Part shown: piece after piece, positions 11,452 through 25,060 of the stretch
Numbering within the stretch: position 1 is the stretch's first letter
Layout: each line of letters starts with the position of its first letter
Assembly (NCBI RefSeq): GCF_000218685.1
Contig: NW_006763294.1
Coordinates: 2,056,126 to 2,120,125, forward strand
Direction: 5' to 3'
DNA from: Serpula lacrymans var. lacrymans S7.9
Taxonomy: Eukaryota > Basidiomycota > Agaricomycetes > Boletales > Serpulaceae
DNA: 64,000 nucleotides
Notes under the pieces: generated by a model
What the model was told of the DNA's origin: nothing
Seen by the model: the letters and a program-made list of their open reading frames with translations, nothing else
Database searches by the model: none
Position numbers and translations under genes: made by a program

Positions 11452-13201
11452 TTATGTGGGCCTAGGTTCTTCTGGTATAACATGGAATTCTGCGCATACG
11501 GAAAAATGGTCGCTACCACATATTCCAACTTGCGGAAGACCCAGTCGTATATCCTCTGTGCGATGTGGCTTGGTATATCCCGTCAAAACTACTCGTGAGC
11601 GAGCAGGTTCTAACACAAAAATATAATCTGCGTGACACCGCTAACAGTTAGATCTTTCCATCAAACATTTGACTTCACGATACCTAGAACGGTTTTCCAA
11701 TAATGAGTGTAACAAGTCCACATGGGTTCATGGGCTCCAAGCTTTGATGGCGGTAGGGAACACCTGTCTCCAAACGTCTCTATTTCAACGCCACTTTCCC
11801 GCAGTGCCTTTTGACCCTCGTCATATGCACTTCGTAGATGAGCGCCTGTTGAGAATAGCTCTACTAGCTCAGGTGTGGAGAGTAAACCATCAGCGGGTCT
11901 TGCAGGTCTTGCTTTCGTGATAATCTTATCAGGATCTGTTTCGCCGCCTTCGGCTTCCGTCTCAGTATTCTTGACGGTCGATACAGTTGGGTCAATGGAG
12001 ACATGTACTACCCGCGATGAATTTAGACATCGCTCTTGATCCTGAGTAAGAGCATCCCCTACTAATAATGGATACGCAGGATCGCCAGGGGCAAAGTTGA
12101 AGTCTAAGAAGGTGAGAGGGACTATTAGATAAGAAAGCTTTATAGAATACAAGCTTTATATTTACCACCAGCGATGAAGCATGGCCATTCTCGAAGGTCG
12201 TATTCTCTCTGAAACTTGAGGGTTTCCCTTACTAGAATTCCGACTTGTCTGGAAAATGATTAGTTACATATAAGAAATCACGACTTTTAATCACCTTGTG
12301 CGTTCGTAGTGATAACTAAATTTGAATCTAGTGTCAGCTTATCTGCGAAAAGAAGACGCGCTCGACTTACGAGGGATGCCAAAACAAATGCGTTGTTGCG
12401 ATTATAACGCCATCGCCTTTTAAATGTTTAAGAGCAACCAAAGATCCTATGTTCCTTGTTTTAAAGCTACATCCGACACGCGCCTTCTCATCGTCAATGT
12501 CATGCCGCACTTCTTGCTCGTCGTAGTAAACCACTTTATCGCCTACTTTCGTGTACTTGTCTTTTGCATAGGCAATAAGACAACCATGCTTCTTCCCAGG
12601 TCCAGCCACGAATGTGTGAGAATATCCAGCTTCGTTCAGTACGGGCAGCAGCTTCTCCAGGCGGTCAACCTCCTGTAAAATCACGAACAATTAAGATCGC
12701 GCGATGGATGAAATCGATCAAGAGAGTAACTTTCCTGAAGACATAGGATATCGGCTCCATGAGACAGAATTTCATGATGAATCATAGGCTCCCTTGACCC
12801 GGCTCTGAGAGCTTGAGAACTGGTAGGAAAGCTTTCGCGACCTATCGTGAGCAAAATCAGTGAATTACTGACACAATCGCATAACAATATAACTTACGAA
12901 TGAGAGTTTGCGCGAGTAGCTGTGTAATATGCAATCAATGACGCGAACGTCGACTCGGAAGAGCAGTTGGGATGATAGAAAATGCACGGACGTTAAAGGT
13001 CATGATCTTCACTGGGAAAGCAGCCTCATCTTTCCTTGGGCTTTGATGCAAGAGTAATGGTGCCCATTCTCGTAAAAGTATAGGCGCTTTCGGTGGAGTA
13101 GACGGGGCTTGTACTTCAAGCTGTTTTTGTTTTTTCAGCTTTCTTTGCTCGGCCAGTTCGATCTGTTCAGGCGTAAGGTGGGCACGTTTGCTGGCCATCA
13201 T
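11452..13201 (-). CDS. NGL2: Ngl2-type endonuclease/exonuclease/phosphatase RNase
   Basis: Member of the EEP (DNase I-like) fold in the CCR4/Ngl group; yeast Ngl2 trims the 3' end of 5.8S rRNA. Visible motifs: basic N-terminus MASKRAHLTPEQIELAEQRK, the metal-binding LQE segment near 12750, LQEVDRLEKLLPVL and KKHGCLIAYAKDKY, TTHLFWHP, FLDFNFAPGDPAYP (the DxN motif) and the C-terminal GSDHFSV, the SDH catalytic motif. About six exons. Start is either of two adjacent ATGs at 13199-13201 or 13196-13198. A TATA-like gtacttatatattcc lies about 65-75 bp upstream on the minus strand. The Ngl2 assignment over Ngl1/Ngl3 rests on the basic N-terminus and is less certain than the family. Confidence 0.85.
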
Positions 13202-13445
13202 GTGGTGCCAGAATGACCTAGAGGGACTCAGTGGTCCTAAGTGTCTTACTCTCGATGCAAAGGAATATATAAGTACAACTTGAAGTAGCGTCAAGGTCAC
13301 CGTCAGCCTGAGGAATATGCAAGTCACGTCAAATTCATACAAACTTGGACAAACTGGCGAATCGACATCGCGGAAAGGCCGGGCCGTAAATCGAGCTTCA
13401 AGTCTAGAGGGATTTTCAGTCTGCGAATACTGTTGAGCTGCCGCT
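13202..13445. promoter_or_regulatory. Shared divergent promoter, NGL2 / frataxin
   Basis: 244 bp separate the two divergent start codons. A TATA-like atatataag on the plus strand (about 13265-13272; tatatatt-type on the minus strand) faces the nuclease gene. No separate TATA is obvious for the frataxin gene. Confidence 0.5.
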
Positions 13446-14296
13446 ATGTTATCCCGCACTCTTGCTCGTCGACTCGTCCGTCAATCACTTCGGTCCTCGC
13501 CATCCTCCAACATCATATCGAGGAGAACGTTCAAAAATGTATCATCCATGTTCTCGAGCTCAGTCAGCACTCGTTTGCTTACACGGGCGATGAGCACCCC
13601 CGCGCCTCAGCTAAATGTCAGGTTCGGTTTCTTGCCGTCCTTCTCTAGCACTCCGATGTGAGGAAAACTGACCCTGCGTTCTGTCTTTCTTAGCGAGCTT
13701 ACAGTGGAAAACTATCACAAGCTGTCAGATGCTACAATGGCCACGCTACTTGAACGGCTGGAGGACTTGCTAGATGAAACTGGTAATGCCGCCTATGAAG
13801 TTGATTATCATGTGAGTCTCTCGGCTTCCTTACTTGCATTTCTGTGTTACATTATCAGGCAATTCTACAACTTGGTTTTTATGAGAAATCGAGTCAGCAA
13901 AGCTGATTAGCATATCTCAGAGCGGTGTACTGACTCTCATTCTCGGGAATAATGGGACATATGTCATTAACAAGCAACCACCTAACAAGCAAATATGGCT
14001 TTCTTCACCACTAAGGTGAGTATTTTCTGGTATATCAAATGTTAATTTTGCTGATGGTATCTTTCGTTCCAACTCACAACCTCACATTCGACTTCACCCC
14101 CCTATCCGTTTGCCAACTTCACCATGATCCTGGTTGTAGTGGCCCGAAGCGGTATGACTATTTCCCTGAATCTGACGACTGGCGCTACTCGCGCGATGGG
14201 CGTAGTTTAGAAGACTTGCTCCACGACGAACTAGGAAACGTGTTTCAGAAGAAACTCAACCTAGGTTTGGAAAATGTGTCGACCCAAGTGGAGTAG
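13446..14296 (+). CDS. YFH1: Frataxin
   Basis: Mitochondrial iron-binding protein that stimulates Fe-S cluster assembly on the Nfs1-Isu scaffold complex. Four exons (13446-13621, 13694-13811, 13921-14015, 14140-14296) join in frame to 181 residues. Residues 1 to about 55 are an Arg/Ser-rich mitochondrial presequence ([18 protein letters not shown]). The mature part begins [14 protein letters not shown], has the acidic helix [11 protein letters not shown] used for iron binding, then [20 protein letters not shown] and [18 protein letters not shown], the frataxin signature strands. The final helix ends LENVSTQVE. The length matches yeast and human frataxin precursors. It is divergent from the NGL2-type gene. 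Confidence 0.95.
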
Positions 14297-14563
14297 TTGG
14301 GCTTTATGTAGATGCTTACCTATGAGCGCGTTGAACAGCGCGTGCCCCTTTTTTAACCAGTGCTTTCTGCAGTTTCCTGTAGTGGAATATTTCTGTTGGG
14401 TGATTGAAATCTACTAAATTTATGCATGGTTACCTTTATCCACCCGAAAGTATGATAGCTAGTAAGGACTATTCATTTATCACCGTGTTCAACTTAAAAT
14501 ATATCCAAAGCTAAAGACAAGATTTCATATTTAAAATACAAACTTGATCGTTGTTTCAATACC
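14297..14563. other. 3' flank of frataxin, no gene seen
   Basis: AT-rich, with stop codons in all frames; likely the frataxin 3' UTR and spacer. Confidence 0.4.
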
Positions 14564-15170
14564 TCACGGCGGCAACAGTCGGCAACGACAAGAGAATCCA
14601 CGATGTAAGCCTCGCAGGGTGACGAGAATAGGGACAGTTCCACCAAGCGCTTGATTGCGTCCGCCTTGTTCAAGATAGAATAGTGCCAGTTGACGTCGAA
14701 TACAGGGTATTATTCCATCTAAAGACGGCGCTAAAATGGCCCAAACATCAGGTAACATGCAAGTAGAAAAGAAATGTGATCGAGTATGAGATATGCTGAT
14801 GCCCCCTCGACATACGCTTTCCATTTGAGCCACCAAAGCGGTAGTCGATGCAATTTGCCTTGACTGAGGCCTAAGCGATACAGTTTCCGATTGTTCCATA
14901 ACTGTGGGTGTATCCTCGTGTGCAATGAATACCACCACTGTCGTGCACCGAACTTGGCGAAGTTCGGAAAGTGTAAGGTTATCGAATGCTTTGAGGATAA
15001 TAATTCATATTTGTGATTCTTGCCAGCCGGGGGGAAAGACTGAGAAAACCCTTGCATGTCAGTGCTGCACGACTCCAGTTGTTGCAGGTTTAGCGATGAT
15101 AACACATTCAGGTATATGTCATTGTGCAGCTCGAGCCTTGTCAAATTAGCGTTTCCTCCCCTGGTTCATG
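14564..15170 (-). pseudogene. Leucine-rich F-box-like fragment
   Basis: Two overlapping minus-strand frames show leucine-rich-repeat-like text: NLTRLELHNDIYLNVLSSL and LQQLESCS in one frame, then AFDNLTLSELRQVRCTTVVV in another. This pattern resembles the many F-box/LRR proteins of Agaricomycetes. I find no F-box, no start codon and no clean splice that joins the pieces, and the 3' part becomes unlike any family I know. I call it a likely gene relic; a divergent expressed gene with missed exons is the alternative. Confidence 0.35.
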
Positions 15171-15601
15171 TCCAACATCGACGAAATACAGCAGAAAGTC
15201 AACGACAGGGAGGCTGGTGGTCAAGAAGAAAGCCTTGGGCGGGCACATGGCCAAAGCAACGGCAGGCAAAGCCCGATTAGGAAATGCATGCCGAGTGCTG
15301 TTTATGCAGCTTGAGTGGTCATCGCTGTGGACGCTCTTGAATAGGACGTGTTGGTTATCTCAGTTCTACGTCTAGCTCTTGCCATTGCCTTCTTCTCCAG
15401 CTGTTTCTGTGCTGCATCCACTGATGAGCTCAACCTAACCGATTGACCTGTTCAACACACGCGTCGTCCACTTCCACACATATTCCAACGCATTCAAGTT
15501 CTCAAGCTCTCATTCACCCTTCAACCTTCACTCTCCTTACCTCCTGCCATTCTGTGTCATTTCGCATCAGCTATTCGTCTTCATAATTTCAGCCACAAGC
15601 A
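15171..15601. other. Spacer and presumed VPS15 5' region
   Basis: The last 150 bases are pyrimidine-rich (runs of ctt/tcc), common for basidiomycete 5' UTRs, and lead into the VPS15 start. No gene is seen. Confidence 0.4.
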
Positions 15602-18600
15602 ATGGGTAACGCTCAGTCGACGAGTACCCTGACCCGTACGACCGGTGCACTAGATTCATTCGTCGCAGAACTCGGAGGAGATGTTGTATATGACAAGAGG
15701 TGTGTTACACTGCAATACATTTCTTCGTACTCGCGTAACATAGCGCAATATCAGTCTTGGACAGACGAGATTCCTCAAAACCGTGAAGTGTCGCCACCGC
15801 AGCGGCTACCTGGTCATCAAAATATTCATAAAGCCTGACCCTGGTATCACTTTGAGAAGCTATCATCGTCGGTTAAAGAGTGCGCTATTACTTCTCGTTC
15901 GTTCCACTCATAACTGGCACTCATATCACCTTGTCTAGTGGAAAGAGAATCTCTATCTGATATCGCGAACGTATACAACTATCAGTCATTTGTGGAAACC
16001 GATAAGGCGGGGTATATTATACGTCAGTGGATTGCCAGTAACCTTTATGATCGCATAAGGTCTGTGATTTTTGTTGTCGTGTTTACTGGCCAATAACGGG
16101 CTTTCGCAGTACTCGCCCCTTTCTCAGTGCAATTGAAAAGAAATGGATTGCCTTTCAATTGCTGAATGCGCTACGTGACGCTCGAAATCGAAAAGTCGCA
16201 CACGGAGACATTAAATCCACCAATATTTTGGTGACTTCATGGAATTGGGTATACCTGACGGACTTCGCAGCGCAGTACAAGCCAACTTTCCTGCCTTTGG
16301 ACGACCCTGCCGATTTTTCGTTCTTCTTCGATACTAGTGGACGTCGCACGTGCTATGTTGCCCCAGAGCGGTTTTATACAGCGACAAGCAACCCAGAGGT
16401 GAGTGCGAAGAAGAACAAGCTTGCTGGTGCTGCAGAGGAAGGTGTTGAAGGGAGCAGAAGAGACGGACGGGTCACCGAGTCGATGGATTGTTTCAGTGCA
16501 GGATGTGTGATTGCCGAACTTTTCCTAGAAGGCGCACCACTTTTCTCCTTGAGCCAGTTGTTTAAATACAGAGAAGGCGAGTACAACGTAGATGGGCCCC
16601 TGAGTGCAATCGACGACGACGGTATACGTGTTAGTACTATGCATTTATTGAATGGCACCGCAAACAAACTCATATATGGCTGTAGAGCATAATCAAGCAG
16701 ATGATCGCCCTCGACCCCACAACCCGCCCAACATTCGATACCCTTCTACACACATCGCGAGGATCTGTGTTCCCAGAATGTTTTTACTCCTTCTTGCACA
16801 ATTACGTCTCGTCAATTAACGATCTCCCGACTCGAGCTGTTTTCCCATTTTCTGCAGCTCATTCCAACCAGACTATATCAGCACCACCGGGTACTGCGGC
16901 ATCGCCAGGTACCATGAGTCCTTCACCATCGATCCAATCTCATTCAACTCTACAACCTGGTGGCTCAGCTTTCAAAACCAATACCGCAACAGGATCAGGT
17001 GGATCGAAGGAAACTACTAGCGACGCGCTTCCAAGCGACTCTGATAATCGACTGGAGAGGATTTGGGAGGATTACGAGGGCGTAGAACCGTATCTCCTTC
17101 CTGATACAGCAGAGCAAACCGTAATGGACGTTAAACTAGAGTATGGACTGTCAGGAGGTTTCTCCAAACCTATCCAGGTAAGACATCATCATCATCGATG
17201 GGTACATTGTATATTCAATGTTTATGTTGTTATTTGACTTTTGAAGGACCTCTTCCCGGTGGAACTGTATATACCAAATCGCGAGTCAACTTTGCGCGGT
17301 GCTTTAAAAGGACCTCGAGCAGCCAGCGAAGATGGTCCTGCACTTATAATCCTCTCGCTCGTCAGCGCAAATATTCGCAATTGTGCGCTCCCCAGCTCGC
17401 GTCTACGAGCACTGGATCTATTCCTTGCCTTAGCCTGTCACCTCACGGACGAGGCGAAGCTGGACAGGATGGTGCCCTATATCGTGGATCTCTTACACGA
17501 CGAGGCAGCCATCGTTCGTTCTGCAGCTTTGCGCACTTTAATGCAAGTGGTATGTCTATGTGCTCTTGTAGCTGTGATTCTTGACGAAAAACTATTGTGT
17601 GGTTTAGTTAATGCTGGTGACTGTCATCACTCCTTCCAATGTCTCTATTTTTCCGGAATACATCATTCCAAATATGAAATACCTCGTACAAGACCCAGAA
17701 GTATCTGTTCGTTGTATATATGCTCAGTGCATAGTTCAGCTAGCCGACACTGCAGTACGATATCTGGAAATGGGCCAAGCACTGAAAGCTCACGGAGCCT
17801 ACAAAATGGCACCAAGTTCAGATAAACAAGAGTATGATGATGGTCATTTTGAAGTCAGTGATGGACTCCCCCTTTGTTATCCAGGAGACACTCATATGTT
17901 TACTCAAAGGTATCCTATGATGTCAGTCTTCAAGACCTTCAGACATCTATACAAGAGCAACTCTCTGCCTTACTCATGGATCCTTCGAGTATTGTCAAGC
18001 GCGCAATTTTGCACAATATATCGTCATTATGCATTTTCCTTGGGCGACAGAAGACCAACGACGTACTCCTTAGCCATATGATTACATACTTGAACGACCG
18101 TGACTGGCTTTTACGATGTGCATTTTTTGAGAGCATCGTGGATGTGGCGGCTTGTGCAGGTGGGCGCAGTTTGGATGAATACATCTTGCCGCTGATGATA
18201 CAGGCACTTTCTGGTACGTGAGCTAGCATCGTATACTTGATCGTCTCTAGATGCTTTATCTGACGGTTAATCCAGATGTGGAGGAAACTGTTGTTGCAAG
18301 GGTACTTGCTGCACTAACGAGTCTTTGCGAGCTTGAGCTGTTTCATAAAATGAGGATATGGGAGTTGATGAGCGCGACGCTCGGTTTTTTCTATCATCCG
18401 AATGTATGGATACGTCAAGGTATGCATTGATGCGCCGAGAAATGTACGAAACGACCTAATGAATGCACTCCCCTTTCAAAGGTGCTGCCGCATTCATCGC
18501 TTCTGCTGCGAAATATCTGCCCACCAGCGACGTCTGGTGTATTCTGTACCCGTCCCTTAGGCATTTGCTGCGATCTGATATCAAGGTCATAGACGAACAA

Positions 18601-21568
18601 AGTCTTCTAACCAGTATGAAGTCACCAGTAAGCATAGTTTTCAAATTGATCATTCATGATCTCACTGGGGTATATGCAGCTTTCACGACAAGTTTTCGAC
18701 GCCGCAGTGCAATGGGCAATGAAAGCAGAAAAAACCGGTTTTTGGAAAGGTCATCGTCGTACGGCATCTAAAGTTGAATCCCCTCGAGAAAGCATAGTTT
18801 CCATGCGAAAGAATGGGAGCGCCAGTATTGTCGGTAGGAATAGATCAGAAGAGTACGTAGAGCCTTTCATCCTGAAAGTAGTCGTTGCTCACAAGGTAAT
18901 CAGAGATGAGGCTCAGCTTGCCAAACTACACAATCTGGGTATGACGACTTCTGAGGAAGCGAAATTATTGGCTTTGAGAGACTATATTCTCAAACTTGCT
19001 AATGCCACCTCGAGGTATGGACTCAGCTTTTGGTTAACCTCAATATCTATCTCATGGTTTCTTCTAGTTTTGCGTCCCGTTTGAGATCAGAGCCTGAAGC
19101 AGAAAAAAACCTCAGAACCATTGGAGACATAGAAATGCAGAAGTTGGCTGTAGTCCCCCAGACTGTATTTTTGAAGTCCCGAGCTTCTTTAGATGTGACT
19201 CCCCGTTCTTCTCGTATAGTCTCTGCATCCCGTCGGTCTACATTTGACCTACCTGGACGAATAGGCACCCCACGAATGAGTCGAGCTTCAAGTATAGACC
19301 ATGGGAATAGTGGTGCTCCATTTGAAGATCTTCGCAGAAGGCTTGCCACTATCAACGGTTCCGCATCTTCTCTGAGTCACCCATCTCCTCGGGACCGACG
19401 AAGCCCACTGATGGCTGTTCAACCTATGCCGGCGCAGCCTGTGCATCTTACCGCAGCTGCTTTGTCTCTTGATCGACCAAATAGTCCGACTGAGTCGGTT
19501 GTCTCCACGACAAACTCCTCGACTATTCGTACAGCACATAGGTTACAAGTTGGGAGTACTGACGGACAAAAAGCTGCTCCTGCAATCGGATCATCTAATG
19601 CAAACGCCACTGGGCTGTTGGAAGCGCCTTCCAAATTTCGTTCTGATGGCTCTCCAGAAAGATCCGGAAGGTCTTCTCCCGTATCAGTGGCAGGTACAGC
19701 TCGAGGATCCAATAGGCCACGGGTACCCTCTTTGCTGCCCATCTCAACTTATGGTGTGTTTGCTTAATAATTATAATTCTTGTTCTGCGGGTTCATTTAA
19801 TTAATGCTTTGGGTATAGATGGTCAGGAACCTGGCATCAGCAATTTACTTGAAAATCTTTATCTGGACAATAACCGCGAATTGCAGAACGACTTTGGCCC
19901 TAAAGTCCATGAGGGACCTACACGGCGCCGAAACGCAGCTCGTCACAGCTTTGCAGGACGGGACAATTCTAGCCGACGTGCAGAAGCAACGCTCATCGCT
20001 CATCTACACTCTCACTCAGACACCGTTACTGGACTGGCTGTCTCTCCAGATCACATATTCTTCGTGTCGTCCTCGGACGACAAGACCGTTAAAGTCTGGG
20101 ACACGGCAAGGCTAGAGCGGAATGTGACAAGCAAGCCTAGACACACCTACGGCCAACATCATGCGCGAGTAAAGTGCGTTTGCATGCTAGAGAACGTTCA
20201 CTGCTTTGCGAGTGCGGCGGATGATGGAAGCTTGCATGTTGTTCGTGTTCATGTGAATCAAAGCGGTGCGCTTCCAAAATACAGCAAGCTCCAAGTCATT
20301 CGAGAACATCGAGTTGATCATGCTGGCGAATATATTACATGCATGTCCCACTATAATTCGGGTAAGTTGACTGATTGCTGTATCGTACTCAACAGTAATC
20401 GCTAACGACATCCATTGTACAGATACATCTTCAAACTTGGTTTACGCTACCACTCATTCTGTTATCACCATCTTGGACTTACGAACGATGCGGATCTTGC
20501 AAACCATGCAAAATCCACGCCACCTAGGGCCTATTAGTTGTATGTGCATTGATAGGAAACGCTCTTGGATCATAGTTGGGACGTCGATGGGAACGTTGAC
20601 TTTATGGGACCGCCGTTTTGGACTGCTATTGAAAAGTTGGCAAGTTGGCAAGAACCTATCCGGGAGGTCATCTCGCATACATCAATGTGTTGTTCATCCC
20701 ACGAAGGGGCGGGGCCGGTGGATTATGGTTGCAGTGGAAACATCAAAAATGGCTTCTGAACAAACATCGACTACTCTGATAGAAGTTTGGGACATCGAAA
20801 AAACGGTTCTTGTCGAAAGCTACACGACTCGCACCACAAATTCTTCTTCTGATCCTCTTCAGGAGCCAAAAGAGCATCCGGGAGCTGACGCTGAGGAAAG
20901 TCCAGCAGCAGCCATAGCAGCCCTAGTTCGGTCACGGCAAGCAGGCACTTCAACGTACCCCAGCCTTTTAGCACGAAATCGTGGATCTTCACAGAGCATC
21001 CCCCGAGAAGATTCTTTGCCAGCGCCCTCGCTTGACATTCGTGCGGTCATTGTTGGTCTTGAATTTGGTGGCCATTCTACAGTTCATAGGCTGGAGATGG
21101 CTGATATGACCAACGAAACAAACTTATCGAATAGGTCCACTGGGCGCGGGTTCATGGTCAGCGGATCTGAAGATCGTAGGATAAGGCTGTGGGATCTGAC
21201 AAAGCTGGAGCGAACGTCGGTGCTTGTTGGTCTAGACTCTGGGCATGATAGACCTTCCTATAGGTATGTTCACCAGCTCTCTTACAGTATGCTCTCTAAC
21301 ATTTGTTCCAATTAGCACAATTCGTGGATCGACTGGCTCTGCGGTGAATAACGTTGAGTCGTGGTTGCAATCTTCCGCCGCCGCCAGTCACAACAACCGT
21401 CCTCCGCAACGCATGTCGTTGATTACGCATAATCAACAGACTTTGCTCAAGTCTCACCAGGACATAATCACCGCTTTGGCATGTATTGACTCCCCTTTCC
21501 GTGGAGGTATCGTAAGTGGGGACCGTGCAGGAGTGATCAAGGTTTGGAGAGTGGGGACGGCGGACTGA
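15602..21568 (+). CDS. VPS15: VPS15, regulatory protein kinase-like subunit of class III PI3-kinase
   Basis: Scaffold of the Vps34 phosphatidylinositol 3-kinase complexes used in autophagy and endosomal sorting. The N-terminus MGNAQSTSTL has glycine at position 2 for myristoylation. The kinase-like domain includes HGDIKSTNILV, where HRD becomes HGD, and LTDFAAQYKP, where DFG becomes DFA; both are normal for Vps15. A HEAT-repeat middle (about 17241-18900) has LFLALACHLTDEAKLDR and MVPYIVDLLHDEAAIVRSAA. A serine-rich linker precedes C-terminal WD40 blades (DKTVKVWDTARLER, GSEDRRIRLWDLTKLER). Many short introns. The start ATG at 15602 is preceded by no in-frame ATG. The stop is 250 bp before the ThrRS gene. 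Confidence 0.95.
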
Positions 21569-21818
21569 TTTATTTATTTTGTTTTAATGGATCTGAATGT
21601 TTGGATTACATATAGTGTTACCGCGTCATTGATTAGAGAAATGTATTATTTTTCGTCATATGAATGAACTGCCCAGGCTGAACAGTGTATAAACCACTGA
21701 GGATATGCTGGCGGAAGGGGGGATCGATACCGGGGGGTTGCGGTGGCGCCTGATAAGATCTCGTGATGTCCAAAATAGATGACTTGATTTTTTCGGACAG
21801 TGACTCGAACTTTCTTGG

Positions 21819-24800
21819 ATGCAGAGGCTGTTGACTCGGGTGTGGCTATCTTCTGCCAGGTGCAATCGTTGTATATATCCTTTCCGTCAAACAAAAACAC
21901 ATCCTCTTAGTTTTGGCTACTCCCGTCATCTGACAACCACCATGACTACGCCAGTCGCGTCCACCTCAGAACCAGTTCAAATACCAGCTCTTGAAGCCCC
22001 CCATGCTACAGGTGGGAAGCAACAAAAGGAAAAGAAAGTTAAACAAGCAGCGGGATCAGCTTATCCATTGGAGGTGAAGGCGTTCATGAAATTTATATAA
22101 ACCGGGCTCAGACTTTTAGTAGCTGCAACCCCCACCAGAATTCTTCGATCATCGTATCAAGATTTTTGAGAAGCTCAAAGCAGAATATGATGACTTTGTA
22201 AAAGGTGGGGTCCTTGACATCGAGGATGAGTGACCTCTGACCAGACATACATCATAGCTCAACCGAGACAGGAAATCGTCATCACGCTTCCAGATGGCTC
22301 TGAGCGAAAAGGTACGAGCTGGGAAACTAGCCCGATGGATGTTGCAAAGGAAGTTTCGAAGAGCTTGTCAGAGCGCATTGTGATCGCAAAAGTGTGTCTT
22401 GTTCAGATCGTTCCCATCCTAGCGAGCTAAAGCACAAGGATAGGTCGATGGCAACCTCTGGGACCTGGAGCGGCCCTTGGAGGCTGCTTGCAAACTTGAA
22501 CTCTTGGACTTTGAACACCCAGAAGGTAAATATATAATATATTTGGCTGGAATAAACTAACCTCGTTCATTTAGGCAAGCGAGTATTCTGGCATTCATCT
22601 GCACACGTTCTTGGTGAGGCTGCCGAGCGGCACTATGGTTGCCATCTATGCATCGGTCCCCCTGTTGAAGAGGGTTTCTTCTACGAGATGGCTTTGGAGG
22701 ACAGGTACTGAAATATAACTTTACCCATCGCGTTTTACTAACGTTCCTGCAGAGCAGTCAGCATGACGGACTACCCCGCATTAGAAAAGCTGTCGGAAAG
22801 CGCGGTCAAGGAAAAGCAAAAGTTCGAACGTCTTGTTGTCCCCAAAGAAACATTGCTGGAAATGTTTGGCGTAAGTTGTATATCCGCTCTTGCTATCTGC
22901 GTTACTGAAATGTTCTGTTAGTACAATAAATACAAGAAACATATCATCGAGTCCAAGATTCCTGACGGAACGTCCACTACAGTGTATCGATGTGGTCCGA
23001 TGGTTGATCTTTGTGTTGGGCCCCACATTCCCCATACCGGCAAGATTAAAGCATTCATGGTCACAAAGGTAAACAACAGCGAATCACGTTACATCAACAG
23101 CTATTCTCACAGCTTTATTGGTTTTAGAACTCAGCTTCTTATTTCCTTGGTGATCCTAATAATGATTCTCTTCAAAGGATTTATGGAATCTCGTTCCCTG
23201 ATAAGAAACAGTTGACGGAGTACAAGGCGTTTCTGGCCGAAGCTGCCAGGCGTGATCATCGAAAGATCGCGAAGGTTGTACTCTTAACAAAGTCACCATC
23301 CTTCTTCTAATGCTAATTTCAGGAGCAAGAGCTATTCTTCTTCAATGATCTCAGTCCAGGTAGTTGTTTCTTCCTGCCGCACGGCACGCGTATTTACAAT
23401 ACACTCTTGGAGATGTTAAGAGTAAGTCATATCAGTTTCCCTGCGTAGAATGATAACGTTCAATAGTACTCTTAGTCTGAGTATTACAAACGGGGCTATC
23501 AAGAAGGTGAGCTGCATGCGCTAATGTTCACATAGATTCGCCACTGACATCGCATAGTGATATCTCCAAATATGTACAACAGCAAGCTGTGGGAGACATC
23601 GGGTCACTCGCAGAACTATCAGGATGGCATGTTCACCCTTGATGTAGAGAAAGAGAAATGGGCGTTGAAACCCATGAACTGTCCCGGCCACTGCCTCATA
23701 TTTGACTCCAGGGATCGCAGCTACAAAGAACTCCCAATTCGCATGGCAGAATTCGGAATCATTCATCGGAACGAGGCATCAGGAGCCTTGACAGGTCTGA
23801 CTCGAGTTCGGCGCTTTGTGCAGGATGATACCCATGTGTTCTGCATGCCTTCCCAGGTATATTATCGCTCACCCCCCTATCAAATATATATATTCGTGCT
23901 AATTTAAACGCTGACTCATAGATTGAAGAGGAAATTAGTGCCTTGTTTGATTTTATGCAGCATGTGTACGGTCTCTTTGGCTTCGATTTCCAACTGGAGC
24001 TCTCCACGCGTCCTGACAACTATCTCGGCGCGCTTGAGACTTGGAATGTTGCGGAGGAGGTACGTTGACATCATTTTCGCGGTCATACGTACACTAAACT
24101 AAGGTATCTTTTACAGCAACTTAAGGTAGCCCTTGATAAGCAATATCCTGGAAAGTGGGAGATCAATCCCGGTGACGGGGCATTCTATGGCCCGAAAATT
24201 GATATTACCATTCGTGATGCTCTACGACGCTCATTCCAGTGTGCAACGATCCAGCTCGATTTCCAGCTTCCAGAACGGTTCAACTTGAAATATCGTTCGG
24301 CTGAAGACGCTACGTCGAGCGATAGAGCTCTATCAAGGCCCGTGATCATTCATCGTGCGATTCTGGGAAGTCTGGAACGTTTCATCGCAATTATCACTGA
24401 ACATTTTGCCGGGAAATGGTACGATATCTATTATTTGAGTCGATGACCGGTCTGATCCTCGTCGCATAGGCCCTTCTGGCTATCCCCCCGCCAAGTCCTT
24501 GTTGTTCCGGTCGCAGCTCCCTACGTGAGTCACCCTAAATTTTAATGTTCTCATCACTACAAGTTGACATCTTGGCATCTTTGCAGAGAGCATACGCGCA
24601 AGAAGTCACGGACTACCTTTCTTCTTTGGGAATTTACGTTGACGTTGACAATGGTGAAAATACCCTCCCCAAGAAGGTCCGTAACGGAGAAATCGCTCAA
24701 TACAATTTCATTCTCGGTACGTAATGGCGATGCATTCCTGTTCAGCATATTGACATGAATGGTTCCTTTTACCAAATTTAGTTGTTGGTCAAGAGGAACT

Positions 24801-24939
24801 GGACGGAAGATCCGTGAACGTTAGGAACAGAGATGACGTCGGAACCAAGGCCAAGACGGATATGATACCATTGGAAGAGATTGGGAAGAAATTAGCTGCT
24901 CTCAAAGCGTCAAAGAGTTTGACAAATAAACTTGTATGA
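21819..24939 (+). CDS. THS1: Threonyl-tRNA synthetase, probably cytosolic and mitochondrial
   Basis: Charges tRNA-Thr. The class II catalytic core shows motif 2 in [16 protein letters not shown] and zinc-site residues in NCPGHCLIF, with further core text [13 protein letters not shown]-terminal TGS domain: [19 protein letters not shown]. Second editing-associated domain: [19 protein letters not shown] with the HxxxH motif. C-terminal anticodon-binding domain: [16 protein letters not shown]. About eleven short introns. Two in-frame starts exist: 21819 opens an Arg-rich presequence ([15 protein letters not shown]), and 21942 ([13 protein letters not shown]) opens the cytosolic form. Fungi with one ThrRS gene could use both. 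The stop at 24937-24939 faces the CstF64 gene 121 bp away. Confidence 0.95.
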
Positions 24940-25060
24940 ACGGCGATGTGTATGTAATAGTCTAGATACGGATGTTTTCGACGTAGTCTTGGTTTTTTGA
25001 GCCTGGCCTTGTGGCATTGCACTGTTCTGACCCCCTTGGTACGTTCTAGACATAGATACG

